64,000 nt of DNA from Paracyclopina nana (Eukaryota > Arthropoda > Copepoda > Cyclopoida > Cyclopettidae): positions 6,076,001 to 6,140,000 of the forward strand of contig JAGUCH010000003.1 of assembly GCA_019096065.1 (NCBI GenBank), given 5' to 3'. A program made the position numbers and the translations under genes. Below, one piece after another: positions 52,801 to 64,000 of the stretch; within the stretch, counting starts at the first letter, position 1, and every line of letters begins with the position of its first letter. Under the pieces are notes generated by a model, which was given only the letters and a program-made list of their open reading frames with translations, did not search any database and was not told the DNA's origin.

Positions 52801-55800
52801 TCCATGCACAGGACATTTGGCATTGTGACCCTCAAAGGCAAACAAAATGCACTCCTCAACCATGAATGCATATACATGTTCATCAGTTGCTTCAATTGCC
52901 TCTGCAGCCTCCTCCATTGTTTCCCTGGGTGACTCCTGACCCATTCCACTGTCTTGAGATAGCCTTAGTAGTTCTTGGGCTTGCTGAGGCGGTTGCCTTG
53001 TCACCTCGTTTCCCTTTTTCAGGAAAGACCAATCCTGCCAGCTCTTCGTGCTTTCTCTCTCATTGTGGCTTGTCAGGCACCTAGGACAAGGAACCAACCG
53101 AGTAACAAGCATTTTGCCCTCACTTGTGTGCAAAAATCTGGTGCCCAAGGATGGGTACCAATCCTCAAGTAGAGTGTCAACATGTTCCACAGCTAGAGCC
53201 AACAACTGACATACTGCCTTCGGATTTGGATCCAATACAATTGCTTGATAGTAGCCTAAATTAGCATCAATTACTTTTGAAAAAAAATCTATAGATTTAG
53301 AGAGCAAAATGGATGGCTCACCAACTGAGTTTTCCTCCTCCTTTTCAAAAATCGGTCGTTTTATGACCACGGTGTCTTGGGGCAGTGCCAGTTCCAAGAT
53401 GCTCGAGTTGACCGTATCAATATCGATCCAGTTTTCATCTTGATTTAACATCATCTTCATGGTATGATAGTCAAACATAGAGGCCACTTTTGGGAGAACT
53501 TGTTTCATGCTAAATAATGGGGCCTCAAGGTACCTCAGCTCAAGCCCAGTCTGCCAGCAGACCCACTCGGGCTTATTCTCCATGTATATCTTGCTAAGCA
53601 TTGGATCCTGCCTTACTTCTTCGGGAATTATAAAGTAGTTACGCACAATCTCCACAACCGAGTCGTCTGCCAAAATTCTCGTCAGTAATCTAGACCAAAA
53701 GCCAGATGGAAAGTACGACATCAAAATCAACCTTTGAATCGAATGTTCCAACTCTTTCCGGTGCGTCACTTCATAATCTTTTGGGGGCTTGTGGGCAGCA
53801 GACAATTCAAGGGACGGTTTCAGGGGCCTTGAAATATCCTTGCCCTTGAGTAAAGATCTGCCGGGCACTGAACGACTCCTGGATGACGGTTTATCATCAA
53901 GGCTAATGTTCACTTGGGGCTGATTGGTTCGACGACCTCGAAATCCCCAACCTCTAGTTCGAACAGGAACTTTCACTCTCATATCCATGCCTATTAATTA
54001 GCAGTAAATCAGTATTTTGCTGCATTGGTCAAAAATTCTGGAAAACTCACCAGGAATCCCACTCCTCATTTGCTGTTCGGTTGGAAGCAATGAAGGAATC
54101 AAAAGAGTTCGACTATCCCATGTCAAAGCCACTTCAAACTTATTCAATAAGTTCACGACGTATGACTTGGCATTTAGCGTGATAGCCGAGCTTGATTTGA
54201 AAACATGCCGCAAGTCTTCAAGCTTCATTATTCCGTTCTTCGCGAATGGGTTAATTTCGCGGATGGTGACCACATGGCTGAGCATATCACAAAGCCACTG
54301 AGGATCCAAAAAGTACAAATCCCTTAGAGTGGCATCCTCATAGTGAAGAAGAACACCGTTTTCGTGCAAAAACTTGGTTGCCTGACTAAGTTCCGCTTGA
54401 TCTCTGAACTTGAGGCCGAACTTTGTCAACAGATCAGTAGAGACCAAATGCTCGTATTGCTCCTGCCTGAGAACGGGGTCATGACCTTGGCTTCGTAAAT
54501 CAGAGGCTAAGTTGGCAATAACATCCTCAAGAGCTAAGTAGGTGGCTGGTACTTTTTGCTCAAGAAGCCTAGTCGAGGTAGACCCTGGAGATCTTAGGCT
54601 AAATGCAGTGTCATACAGCAAATTTGCAAGCAGTCGGATGTTTTGACGAGTCTTGCAGCTCACTTCAATGCTGTCAAGCACCCTTGGAAAACCGTATTTT
54701 TCAGGGTCAGAGACATTGATGAATTTTTCGCGAATTCTTTGCTGCAAATAGTCCGAGAAACTAGGAGGAAATTCGTCCTTGACAACATCCATATGGGTCC
54801 CAACAATGATAACTGGACTGTTTGGTGCTCTTGCCTGGATATTGATGAGCCACTGCTGAATCTCGTTCACCCCCTTTTCCCCATCAGTTATCTTCCACAA
54901 GACGAGGTAAAGGCTCCTTTTTGACAAGAAGTATTGATGAGTGGCATAGTACTCTGTTTGTCCTCCAAAGTCCCAAGTCCTGAAGACAACAGGTCCCTGA
55001 CCAGGCCCAGATTTGTCCTTTTTCTCAAAGGTCCAATCACCAATGTCTACTCCTACAGTGGACATGGAAACTCCTTTGCCAGTTTTCATGTTGATGTTCT
55101 TGTTGCCCATCCTCTTGGCCCAGTGTTCTACAGCGGGCTTCCTTTTGAACGATCCACCTTCTTGTCTCAAGATTTCGAGCAGCGACGTTTTTCCTATGCC
55201 TTGAATACCAACGACCATCAATTTCAGTCTTGCATAGGGCTTTGAATGCTCTAGTATGGATCTGAGGTAGCCAATGACATCTGAGGTTTTGTAAGTCTTT
55301 GAAGTCATCATTGTAGCTAGAGGTTCTTGGAGTGAGCAGCCTCTCGTATTCAAGTTCCACAACTTATTTAGCAGCCCCATTTGAGCAGGCAAATCTGAGA
55401 TTTTCACATTGCCACTCAAGTTCAAGACTGATAAATTTGCTAGCTCACTGACGGATGGTGGGATCACATCAATCATGTTATTAGACAAATCCAACATGCT
55501 CAATACAGGGAATTGGATCCTTGTGGCGAAGTTGTGGATTTTAATATTGTCAAGTAGATTGTCACTGAGGATGAGAGTCCTTAGGTTATCCAACCTAGTG
55601 TGCTTTTTATGGGGGCAAGCCAACGACAAGGACATTTTCGAAACTTTGTGAACCAGCCTGTGTAAAGCAGTAAAGAAGTAAAACATTTGAAGTTATATGA
55701 TTATCAAGCTCTGAATATACCTAGCCTGAATCGATGAGTTTGACGATAGCTTTCTTTCGGAGGACGACAATGCTTCAGCATAGCAAATATTATCAACACC

Positions 55801-58800
55801 ACTCTCTTGTGGCCAGGCGTCAATCTGGTTGTGAGACAAGTCTAAATGCTTCAACGAGACTGGAAAAGCAGCCAAGTGTCCCATTTTGGTGAGTTTGTTG
55901 TAGCTTAGATTCAGCCTACTTAAGTGGGGAGCCAAACAACTCATAGATCTAGGCACGACAGAAAATGCATTGTGGGCTAGGTTGAGAATTTGTAGCTTCT
56001 CAGGTCGCACTCCATCTTGAGAGCATCCCGAAATAGCTTCAACGAAATAGGTTTTATCCCTGATTTCCACGTTGGTAGACCAAAGACTGTGGTGTTTCAG
56101 GTCACATCTGTTCATTGTGTTCCTACTTTGGATGGACCTCGTTGAGTCTTCGAGGCTCGTATTATCAGATGAATCCATGTCAACATTGAATTCGGAAGCA
56201 TTGTCAGAGGCTACCGAATCACTGTCCATGTCAGAGAAATCAGCAAGCAAAGAAGAAGACTCGTCATTCATTGGAAGCTCCGATAGCATATTAAAGGCCA
56301 CATTGAGCTCCTTCAGCTTCGGAGCTGACCACATTTCATAGGGCAAGTTTTGCAATTTGTTGTTGGACACGTCCAAACTAGTCAATGACTTGAGTGAGGA
56401 GAAAAATGCCGGGTGAAGGTATTCTAGTCGATTATCTTGCAGCTGAACTTCTTCAAGGCATGGACAGTTGTAGATTAATTCTTTACCTCCATTACACCTA
56501 TGAAAAAAACACTTACTTATTGTTATAGAATGTCGCTACTTAAGATAATTTGAAAACCTTTTAGGCGTAGGAGGCGGTAGAGACTCAATTTTGTTTTGAG
56601 CCAGGCATAATATTCTCAAGCTCTGCATTTGCAAGACAATTTGGGGAATTTCTGACAAGTCATTACTAGATAGGTCCAGTCTGGTGATTGCGTGGATTGC
56701 GCTGATTTGATACTTTGGGCTCAGCTTCAACTTTGGATTCAACCTGACAGAAGCATCGACCAGCCATTGATCTTTTATATAAGCTAATTGGTTTTGGTGC
56801 CAATTGATCATCACTGAGGTAGAAGGGAATATTGAGCTGTAGGCCAACGATCCCACCGCAGCCAATCCCTTGATGCCACCTTGGTGAAAATCACTTATGC
56901 CTTTCTTGTTAATTTCATACTCCACGTCCTTGTGAGCTTTTAAAGCAAGTAATTTGGAGGCAATCACCTCATCCTGATTTTCGATGACAATTGCAAGAGC
57001 TTTGCAGTCGTCATCCCTTGCCGAGTATTTGAGAAGTAAATCTATGATGCCCATATCCCTATTTTTGCACGCCTCAACTAAGCTTGTGGAGCCTTTGAAG
57101 TAGGGATGACTTTCAGAGCCTGGAATAGCAGAGCCCTCGGGGCTCTCAGATGCGTAAATAATCATATTGGGGTTAGCCCCAGCTTGAAGAAGCCTATATG
57201 AACAGATAAAATCTTACGAAAAAAAAATATAGTTTATGAGAGAAATTACCTATGCGTTATGGTATGTTCCCTCATTCTGACAACGTGATGTAAAGCAGTT
57301 TCAGTTCCATTATTGCAATAAAGATCCAGATCCAGTGGACTCATGTATTCCTCGTCGGGCCCAAGGGGATCTTCCAAGCCACTCGACCATCTAAGCTTCG
57401 AAATCAAGGCTTGGATGCTGCTTTGATTCGAAGTGTCTTTTAGAGGCAAGTTGGCCCTTGTGGCAATTGAACTCATACCAGAGTCGTCCTTTGCACCGGT
57501 AACCTTTTTACCTCTTTTCAGTGTGGACACTTTGGTATCAATTTTTCTCGCCTTCACTTGGAACTTGAGCAAAAGCTCGACTATCTTCAAGTTGCCCACA
57601 CAACAGGCCAAATAGAGAACTGTTTGACCATTGACATCTCTTGAATTGATATCGAATGCAATTTGATATTCCCTCTGACCTTTTTTGTCTCTCATCGTTT
57701 TTAAGCATTCTTTTGGGTAGGCGAACTTGAGTAGAAGCTCAAGAGTAGACACATGGCCGTTGATCACTGTGGCATGCAAAGGTGACCATCTTTCCACCGT
57801 GAGAACGTTGATAAGGCTTGGAAATCTTCGTAGCAAGATTTCGGCAATATCTTTGCGACCATTGTAGCAAGCAATGTAGAGAGGCGAGTATTTAGTGACT
57901 GAATGAATTCTTCCATCTGCTCCTTTTTCAAGGAGAAAGTTGACCACTTCTTTGTGGCCGTTTTCACAAGCTTTGAAAAGCAAAGTATTTGCTCCACCAG
58001 GAGCAAAATTGATGAGATTTTGTACCGACCCTGGATCGAGAGCACTCAAAACGGACTTGACTGCAGCCAAATCTCCCTGAAATAAAAAAAGGATTACAAA
58101 CCGTAAGTGCGTAAACTCGGTTACAGTATCGTCAATATGGTGAAATTGCAAAGGAAGGAAAATTACAGCGACCATATTTCCCATACATGAACTAATTTGT
58201 TAAGTGCTTACAAAAAAAGGACCAACCTACGCTAACCGCTAAATATTCTTGAGAAAAGAGGCTTCTCTGTCATTCTCATTTCTAGTTATATCTCTCAGTC
58301 TGAAAAATGAACTCGACAACGACGAATCATCTTGACCACCCAGCACTGGGGATAGCATCAGCTTTGGCAACAGTGGCCAACCTTGGAAGCCTATACTTCA
58401 GCATATGGAGGCTCAAAGTTCACAAACACGTCAAGCGGATCTTCATTTGGGGCACCCTGCAGAATTCCATTGGCTCTATAGCTATACTGTCTGGATACAG
58501 CATCATGATGATGGCAGATCCAAGCAACATTTTCGTTGCCTGTGCCCTGTTTTCCATACCACTGCAACATAGCTTGAATGGAGGGTATGTCATGACTTCT
58601 ATCATAGCAGTCATTCGCTACTACATGGCTGACCGAACTGCCATCTCTAGACGAATTGATCATTCGGCAATTACGCTAGGAAGTCTCCTCGCAACTGCAG
58701 CCCACACTGCAGTTTTTACAGGTAAGATGAAACTTCCTGAGCATCAGGCTCTCAAATGAATAAATCACATTTTTGAAGGTGTGTGGATTTCAACATTCAC

Positions 58801-61800
58801 CACCGACAGCTATTGGGAAGTTGGTACTGCTCAATGCATGAATGCCAAGTTCTTCAATGTCATAACCGTTCTCCCACCAATCGAGGGAATGCTTGGGATT
58901 TTGCTAACTTTGGTATTTGATGTGGCTATGATCAAGTTCATCAAGAACCAGGCCAAAGTGAAGCCCCTGCAGCTAGCTGTCTGGTCTAGCGGTAAGCCAG
59001 AGGCAGCAGTGCCTCTTAAGTCACATAACGATGTTATGAAGGCAACTGTCCCTGTGCAATCTACTATGCTTTCGACAGCATTTGCCGTTACCATAACGGT
59101 CCTGAGCGCCTCTTTATTGGCCGTCTCGAAGAGAATGACGCATCTCAAGGCTGCTTACAGGCCCATTGGAAAAGCCTTCATAATAGGCATGCTAATAGTG
59201 CAAATGCCTCTTATGCTGAGTATAACAGTAAAAAACCAGAACAAAAATCAAAGACCATCACCTCCAAGTGGGTTGCAATACCACGGGGTAATAGTTCTAT
59301 ATCCATTTATGCTTAATACAAAACCTTATGCTATGTGACCTCATTTCAGCCCATCGTCGAAGAAGAGGAGAAAGCGGAGGAATAAATGCTAAACAACATT
59401 TCCCTCAACAACATTCAAAAACATCGCCATGATTGCAAGGACAAATTTAGCCCTCCTCGACAAAAAAGCAAAAGCTGTTTTTTTGCTTGGAAAATGTGTG
59501 GAAAAAACCTTAATGAAGCAATCCACTTTTACTAATAGCACAGCTCTCTAAAACTGTGGGCATTTGTATTCAGAAGAAAATCTTCTAGGCAAGATTCCAG
59601 CCTCAGATTGCAAGCCAAGCGGGGAGATAATTTGCTGAAAGTTAAATAGCTAGTAAAAGAGGTTTTGTAAGCTCGTTACACAATAATTGTCTCTAAATTA
59701 CTCCAATTACTGTAATTGCTGATGCCTACAAAATTGCTGCTTTTTTATTCTCGGTCATCTTGGAACAGTTTTCTGGGTGCCATCATTTAGTCCGAAAATT
59801 TGCGGTATAGATGTGCTTTAATCGAAAAGATTTGCCTAGTTGTTTTTAGTCCGACTCATTTTTGGTGACAGGTAGTGTACTATCTCCGACCAAATCTATC
59901 TAGTTGTACTATCTTCGAAAAATCTAGTTGTACTTTGTTCGAAATTATCTGCCTAGTTGTATTTGCTCCGAAAATATTTCCTGTAGCTCACAGCTTTGGT
60001 CTGCACATGAGAAGGACCTAATCAACCTGGCCTATCAACTCTCACCTAATTTTGGTTTCTCAATTTTTCCAAATTCAGCCATTAAGCCTGCCCGTCATAT
60101 GAACAGTAGAGCATGCTTCAATGCTTGAAAGGTTACCTTATTTAACATTAAAAGTAATTTAAGTTTAATTATTAATTTAAATATTTTAGGTGTAAAATAG
60201 CTGTAGTTGGGCTCCTGCCATGTCCTCATTTTGAATCCACTTCACAGAAGCAACGAAAGGTAATGATAAAAAAAATCAGATATATCTCATACACTTATCC
60301 TATATTTTAGTTGACTTGTGAAGGACTCCAACATAAATGCAGACAATTTTTTGATGTCTTCTTCATCCCAGTTTATGATTCGTTTGAGAGAGAAAGCTTG
60401 TTTAAGGATGGTATTCATCTATCAAGGACAGGATGTGATTTGTTGGCAAAAGTTATTTTTAATAAAGTTTTTGAAATAGATTTAACCCCATAAAAGGCAT
60501 ATCTGGTGAAATCAATTCGGAGATAATACAACTAGAAGGGTTCGGACATTTTACTACTGAACAAATTATTTCGGAGGTAGTACAACTAGGCAAAACATTT
60601 CAGAGATAGTACAACTAGGCGAGTTCGGACATTTTACAACTGTGAATAATTGGTCGGACATAGTGCCACTCAACTTTTCGGAGATAAAACTACTCAACTT
60701 TTCGGAGATTTTACAACTAGATTTTCGGAGATAAAATGTTTCCCCAGTTTTCTTTAGCTGAGATGCTTCAATTGGCAAATATTTGCATTGCAAGCCTTGA
60801 TGATTGAGGTTATATAACAATAAGCATTTTTTCTACAATCATAACGTAATCAATGTCTGAGAAAAATTGCATTAGAAGTCTTACTGGCGGCTTACAGACA
60901 ATTAAGGAACATCAGGGAATTTGTATAATCAAAATAGATCATAAATTCTATGTTGCACCAAAATGTATAAACACATTCATTTCACTTCATTTACGTATAA
61001 ATTAACCACAGCACTGGCAGCAAATAAACTTGATTTAAAAGGGAAAGTATTCATCTTACCTGGGAGGCTGCTTCCTGTAAAATTGCCAATGTCTCTACTC
61101 GCTGCGCCTCTATCTTGTCTGCAGCTGCACGAAGCACAATCATGGACTCCTCGTGTTCACCTTTTTCAGCAACGTCTAGAGGTGTCATTCCCAAATGATC
61201 CCTGACTAGCAATGAAGCTCCAGCTTCAACAAGAACTGACAAGTTGGAAGCATGCCCATGCTCTGCCGCAACATGCAAAGCAGTTTTGCCTGCAAAGCAC
61301 ACTGACTGTGAATCATACAAAATTATATTTTTGATTGACTTTCTTCACCTTCTCCCCTGGGGCCCATACACGCGTCCAAATCCGCTCCTGCCTGAGCCAA
61401 AATACGCAAGCATCTGGAACCAGGGTTGGTGGCTGCAGCATGCAAAGGAGTCCTTCCCCACGAATCTCTGGAGTTGAGACATTTGATTTCATCACCATTG
61501 AGGAGATCTTCTAGGAGTTCGGCATTGTCCCACAAGGCTGCTTGATGAAGAAGCCTAAATGACAATGTAATAACACTAGTGAGACACATTCTTTTTTAAA
61601 TGTAGGAGCTGACTCACTCGTCAATAGGCTCCATTTAGTACATTTCAAAAAAAATAAGCCGACAGATGTTTTATTTTTGCCATAAGAGAGAGGATTAATT
61701 TTCAACACACACAAGATTGCCAAGAAAATTCAAGTGAACCGCGCGTTTAATACTCAAACAGAGATAAGAATTTTCGTGCATTTCAATGTTTACCTTCCAG

Positions 61801-61831
61801 GAAAATCCTCTACTTCTATAAGAGATTCCAT
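49827..61831 (-). CDS. LRRK: Leucine-rich repeat kinase (LRRK/ROCO protein with N-terminal ankyrin repeats)
   Basis: Cytoplasmic kinase and GTPase that phosphorylates Rab GTPases in membrane traffic. Eleven exons: 61831-61794, 61554-61349, 61289-61060, 58076-57250, 57193-56558, 56497-55721, 55657-54051, 53990-52197, 52138-51701, 51608-50998 and 50324-49827. All are GT-AG and in phase, 2,553 aa. Ankyrin repeats (about 14-330; GKTALHVAAEHGH, WSPLHATVINGH); LRRs (about 590-1010; LDLSSNDLSEIP) with an acidic Ser/Asp insert; Roc P-loop GIQGIGKTS near 1056, then WDFGGQTEYYATHQYF and VGTHMD; COR; kinase with GRGAFGFVYEAV near 1870, YRDLKSEN near 2020 and DYG in place of DFG, as in LRRK2; a C-terminal WD40-like propeller. 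The ankyrin start favours LRRK1 or the single invertebrate LRRK. Intron 3 (2,983 bp) hosts two other features. Confidence 0.96.
50514..50656. repeat. Perfect 40-bp inverted repeat (hairpin) in the last LRRK intron
   Basis: 50514-50553 and 50617-50656 are exact reverse complements over 40 bp, separated by 63 bp. Each arm begins TAGCAAAAAGGG at its outer end, and outer TA dinucleotides are consistent with a TA target as used by Tc1/mariner MITEs. Also a possible hairpin-RNA source. Confidence 0.8.
58307..59385 (+). CDS. Orphan seven-transmembrane protein nested in an LRRK intron
   Basis: Not assigned to a known receptor family. Exons 58307-58721, 58779-59287 and 59350-59385 give 319 aa, GT-AG and in phase. 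The frame encodes seven hydrophobic segments: about 13-34, 45-70, 76-105, 121-145, 175-208, 245-270 and 283-305. The third ends IIAVIRYYMADR, a position and composition reminiscent of the DRY region of rhodopsin-like receptors. The N terminus has an NST glycosylation site, as for an exposed end, and the tail is acidic (EEEEKAEE). It lies wholly inside LRRK intron 3 on the opposite strand. Function unknown; a chemosensory or orphan receptor is a guess. Confidence 0.7.
59775..60745. mobile_element. Gene-capturing MITE (Pack-type) in LRRK intron 3
   Basis: 971 bp flanked by the exact 8-bp duplication AGTTTTCT (59767-59774 and 60746-60753). Ends are GGGTGCCATCATTTAGTCCG and the inverse of GGGGAAACATTTTATCTCCG, which match partly, then CGAAAA. 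The outer 200-250 bp on each side are arrays of CTAGTTGTACTATCTTCGAAA-like motifs in opposite orientation. The middle (about 59985-60493) holds gene-like sequence. Termini and TCCGA motif relate it to 35271-35881. Confidence 0.8.
60190..60493 (+). pseudogene. Captured fragment of an SGNH/GDSL-hydrolase-like gene with introns
   Basis: Two exon-like blocks: about 60190-60258 (CKIAVVGLLPCPHFES) ending at a GTAATG donor, and 60310-60493 after a TTTTAG acceptor. The second ends FERESLFKDGIHLSRTGCDL, where DGIH resembles the catalytic DxxH block V of SGNH hydrolases, then a stop codon. An earlier block may lie at 59985-60128. The nucleophile Ser block is absent, so the fragment is partial and cannot be an active enzyme. 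It sits inside a MITE, suggesting DNA-level capture, since introns were kept. Confidence 0.55.
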
Positions 61832-62257
61832 GTTGATCATTCAGTAACCATGATTGTGGCTTGGAAGCAGCCAGACAACTTTCGATGCGAATAAAGAAAG
61901 TTGTACTAGCAGAAATTCGATGTGAATTAGAAATGACATCACAACAAAGTTATCTGACTACCAAAAACAGATCAAGCGCAAAAATGATTGAAAAAGCCAT
62001 AATTTTATATTTTTGTTATTTTTGGATCTCTCTTTGGTAACCCCCGCAGCTGTTGTGATTTAAGCTGCTCGTACACATCTCTTGAGAAACAGTCACACAT
62101 TTTGCGTAAAAGTCAAAATTATTGGCGAAAATTTGTTTCTTTTAAACTGCTTGCCTGGCATTACCAAGACCATTTCGCAATCAAAACAATTGAGGAGTAA
62201 GTTTCAAAGCTGAAAAAAATTTCGCATTAGCGAGATTTTTTCCGCCTTGGTGAGATT
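61832..62257. promoter_or_regulatory. Shared divergent upstream region of LRRK and UXT
   Basis: 426 bp between start codons. No TATA box or repeat recognised. Presumed bidirectional promoter. Confidence 0.5.
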
Positions 62258-62800
62258 ATGGCGGCGAAAAGTCTTGAGGAAAAGGTGACAAAATATGAGA
62301 CTTTTCTCAACGATCAACTCCGTCCTGATTTAAAAGCGGTATTAGAGGAAAGAGACAAAGTTTACGAAGAAGCATCCGAGTATCTTTCCTTGAAAAATGC
62401 TGTTGAAGCCATAAAATCAACAGATGTGACCAAAAACCTCAAGACAAAGGTCGATATTGGGTGCAACTTTTATGCCAAAGCCACAGTTCCAAATCCAAGA
62501 AAGGTTTTCGTGGACATTGGCCTAGGCTTTTTCCTAGAAATGACCCAAGATGAGTGCTTGGACTTCATTGACAAAAAGACCAAACTTCTAGATAAAAAAG
62601 CAGAAATCCTGACTGAGCAGTCCATCAAAGTTAAAGCCAACATCAAGCTCGTTCTTCATGGATTAAGGGAGTTGCAAGGTATTTTTTGCTGATTGCCATG
62701 ACTTGTAGCATTATTAAATTGGTGCTTGATTATTTTTTATACAGGGCTGAAATCTGACGTCTACTGCAAGGAAAAAAATAGCTACGATCCGTTGAGCTAA
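62258..62800 (+). CDS. UXT: UXT prefoldin-like chaperone subunit
   Basis: Alpha-type prefoldin-like protein of the URI/R2TP-associated prefoldin complex, also reported as a transcription cofactor. Exons 62258-62678 and 62745-62800 give 158 aa (human 157). Two long coiled-coil helices flank a beta-hairpin region: KYETFLNDQLRPDLKAVLEE, then VDIGCNFYAKATVPNP and VFVDIGLGFFLEMTQDE, then KTKLLDKKAEILTEQS. The order and the Gly/Phe hairpin are diagnostic for UXT. Ends NSYDPLS after a tiny second exon. It converges with the MDC1-like gene (stops 121 bp apart). Confidence 0.94.
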
Positions 62801-62920
62801 TTGCAACGAATGGCTTTTTAATAGTTGCTGTGATTAAACGTGAGTAGAATAAGCTTGATAAAAATATATTTTTAATTCGCAAACAGAATGTTCATCAAGA
62901 TAAAAGTCAAATTCACAATT

Positions 62921-64000
62921 TTACATATCATTCGCTGTTATTTTGTAGGCTTCCAGATCAATTTTGTGACGTAGCAATCCAGTCAACAGAACCTCTCGGT
63001 CGACAATTGAAATGCCAGGCCTTATCTTCGACATGATAGCTTTGTCAGCCTCGCAAGAAATGACAAAAGTGGCATCGTCTGGTTTTGTCGGCATTCTGCT
63101 CAAGTATAAACCACCCGCACAAGACACGATTTCTGATGAAAAACAATTTTATGCTGGAGGCGTTGCTTTCAAACCAAATTTAAAATACCTTTGAGCTCAA
63201 TAGGGCTGGGCAAAACGTTTGAGGTAGCAAAAACTTTATAACCATCGAGGAGCTTTGATTTGCAAGCATTTGCTAAAGTGGAATGCAGCTGAAACTTCCA
63301 CTTTTTCTCGGACTCTTCATCTTGCATCAAGTACTTCCATGGATCTGTAAAAAAAGCGTCTTGATAAAAGTTCGGTTTTTTAAACAAGCATTCATTATAC
63401 TACCGAGAAAAGTCCTCGCCATCTTACTTTGCGTAAGCCATATTGGTGACACAATAGGAATGCCTCTACCCAAAATGCAAAGAAGTTTGGCTGTTCTTCG
63501 AATTTTGTCTGTGACAAGGACTGAACAGTCTCTGACATTTGAGGTGACAACTCCGCCAAGTTCCTTAATAAGCTTGATATCTTGAGGGCTTTCGTAGCCA
63601 GTGAACATAACAACAGGTTTCGAAGCTGCCTTCCTCTTTAGGGGTGATTTTGCACTTTCGCTCATGATAGACAAGTTCATTTCCGTGGCTATTCTTTTGG
63701 GGGATTTTTCGGTTGCTGCCAACGAACGACTTTTCTTTAAAGGAGCTTCCTGAGGTTTTGGGATACTTAATTTAGATTTACTTTTGCGCGATGTGATGCT
63801 GGCATTAGAGAAAGGTGAGCTATTCCGAGCCTTTTTCATTGGACTTTCAACAATAATTGAATCACTGGCACCTTTCTTTCTTTTCATTCCTCCTGGCGAT
63901 GTGATTCGATTATCGACTGATTCTCTTTTAGCGCTGAGTGTTGCCTTCTTTTTGGGCGTTTCATGTTGGGCATACTTTCTGTTAGGTGCCCTTAATCGTT
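62921..64000 (-). CDS. MDC1: MDC1-like protein, C-terminal tandem BRCT part (cut by window end)
   Basis: Nuclear DNA-damage mediator; in MDC1 the tandem BRCT binds phosphorylated H2AX tails. Exons 64000-63404, 63344-63189 and 63132-62921 carry the C terminus, with the frame open to the window end. A basic Ser/Lys/Pro linker (ESPMKKARNSSPFS) precedes BRCT1 (VVMFTGYES, LVTDKIRRTAKLLCILGRGIPIVSPIWL) and BRCT2 (EIVSCAGGLYL, then VLLTGLLRHKIDLEAYKI). The pattern of RRT and LGRGIPI matches MDC1; PTIP/PAXIP1 is the alternative. Residues for phosphate contact (TG in FTG, K in RRTAK) are present. The N-terminal FHA domain would lie outside the window. Confidence 0.88.

Overview
This is animal nuclear DNA. 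Genes are split by short GT-AG introns (mostly 50-70 bp, a few over 1 kb), proteins are metazoan (HOIP/LUBEL, LRRK, MDC1, NDFIP, CDKAL1, SMU1), and AT-rich intergenic DNA is full of small inverted-repeat transposons and satellites. The compact genes and the 2,717-residue LUBEL-like HOIP suggest an invertebrate, perhaps an arthropod; the lineage is inferred only. Exon coordinates below were derived by hand from reading frames, splice consensus and phase.

Layout. 1-941 (-): eIF2-gamma, cut by the window start. 1294-14226 (-): a giant HOIP/LUBEL E3 ligase with alternative first exons. 14501-15615 (-): DMAC2-like. 15750-19487 (-): SMU1, with an intronless MTHFD2 inside its first intron. 19961-21810 (+): mitochondrial ALDH2. 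21961-23342 (-): PSMC4/Rpt3. 23822-26071 (+): an unplaced helical, RAP-like mitochondrial protein. 26685-27281 (+): CCDC59/TAP26. 27416-29735 (-): two tandem NAD(P)-binding flavin-reductase-like genes. 32518-34331 (+): CDKAL1. 34332-44525: ten kilobases without a gene, dominated by a 4.8-kb terminal-inverted-repeat unit packed with satellites. 44526-46067 (+): a D-Ala-D-Ala-ligase-like ATP-grasp enzyme. 46219-47299 (-): ZNF330. 47712-48615 (+): OTUD3. 48727-49536 (-): NDFIP. 49827-61831 (-): LRRK, with a 7TM gene and a gene-capturing transposon inside its third intron. 62258-62800 (+): UXT. 62921-64000 (-): MDC1-like tandem BRCT protein, cut by the window end.

The genes do not form one pathway. 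Ubiquitin functions recur (HOIP, OTUD3, NDFIP, PSMC4), but this looks like chance. Several neighbours share divergent promoters of 410-480 bp (SMU1/ALDH2, PSMC4/RAP-like, ZNF330/OTUD3, LRRK/UXT).

The most notable points are the bacterial-type Ddl-like ligase, a set of non-autonomous hAT-like elements built almost entirely from short motif arrays and flanked by 8-bp duplications (one carrying a captured SGNH-hydrolase fragment with its introns), the satellite-filled 4.8-kb TIR unit, the PUB-domain switch by alternative first exons in the HOIP gene, and two nested genes.
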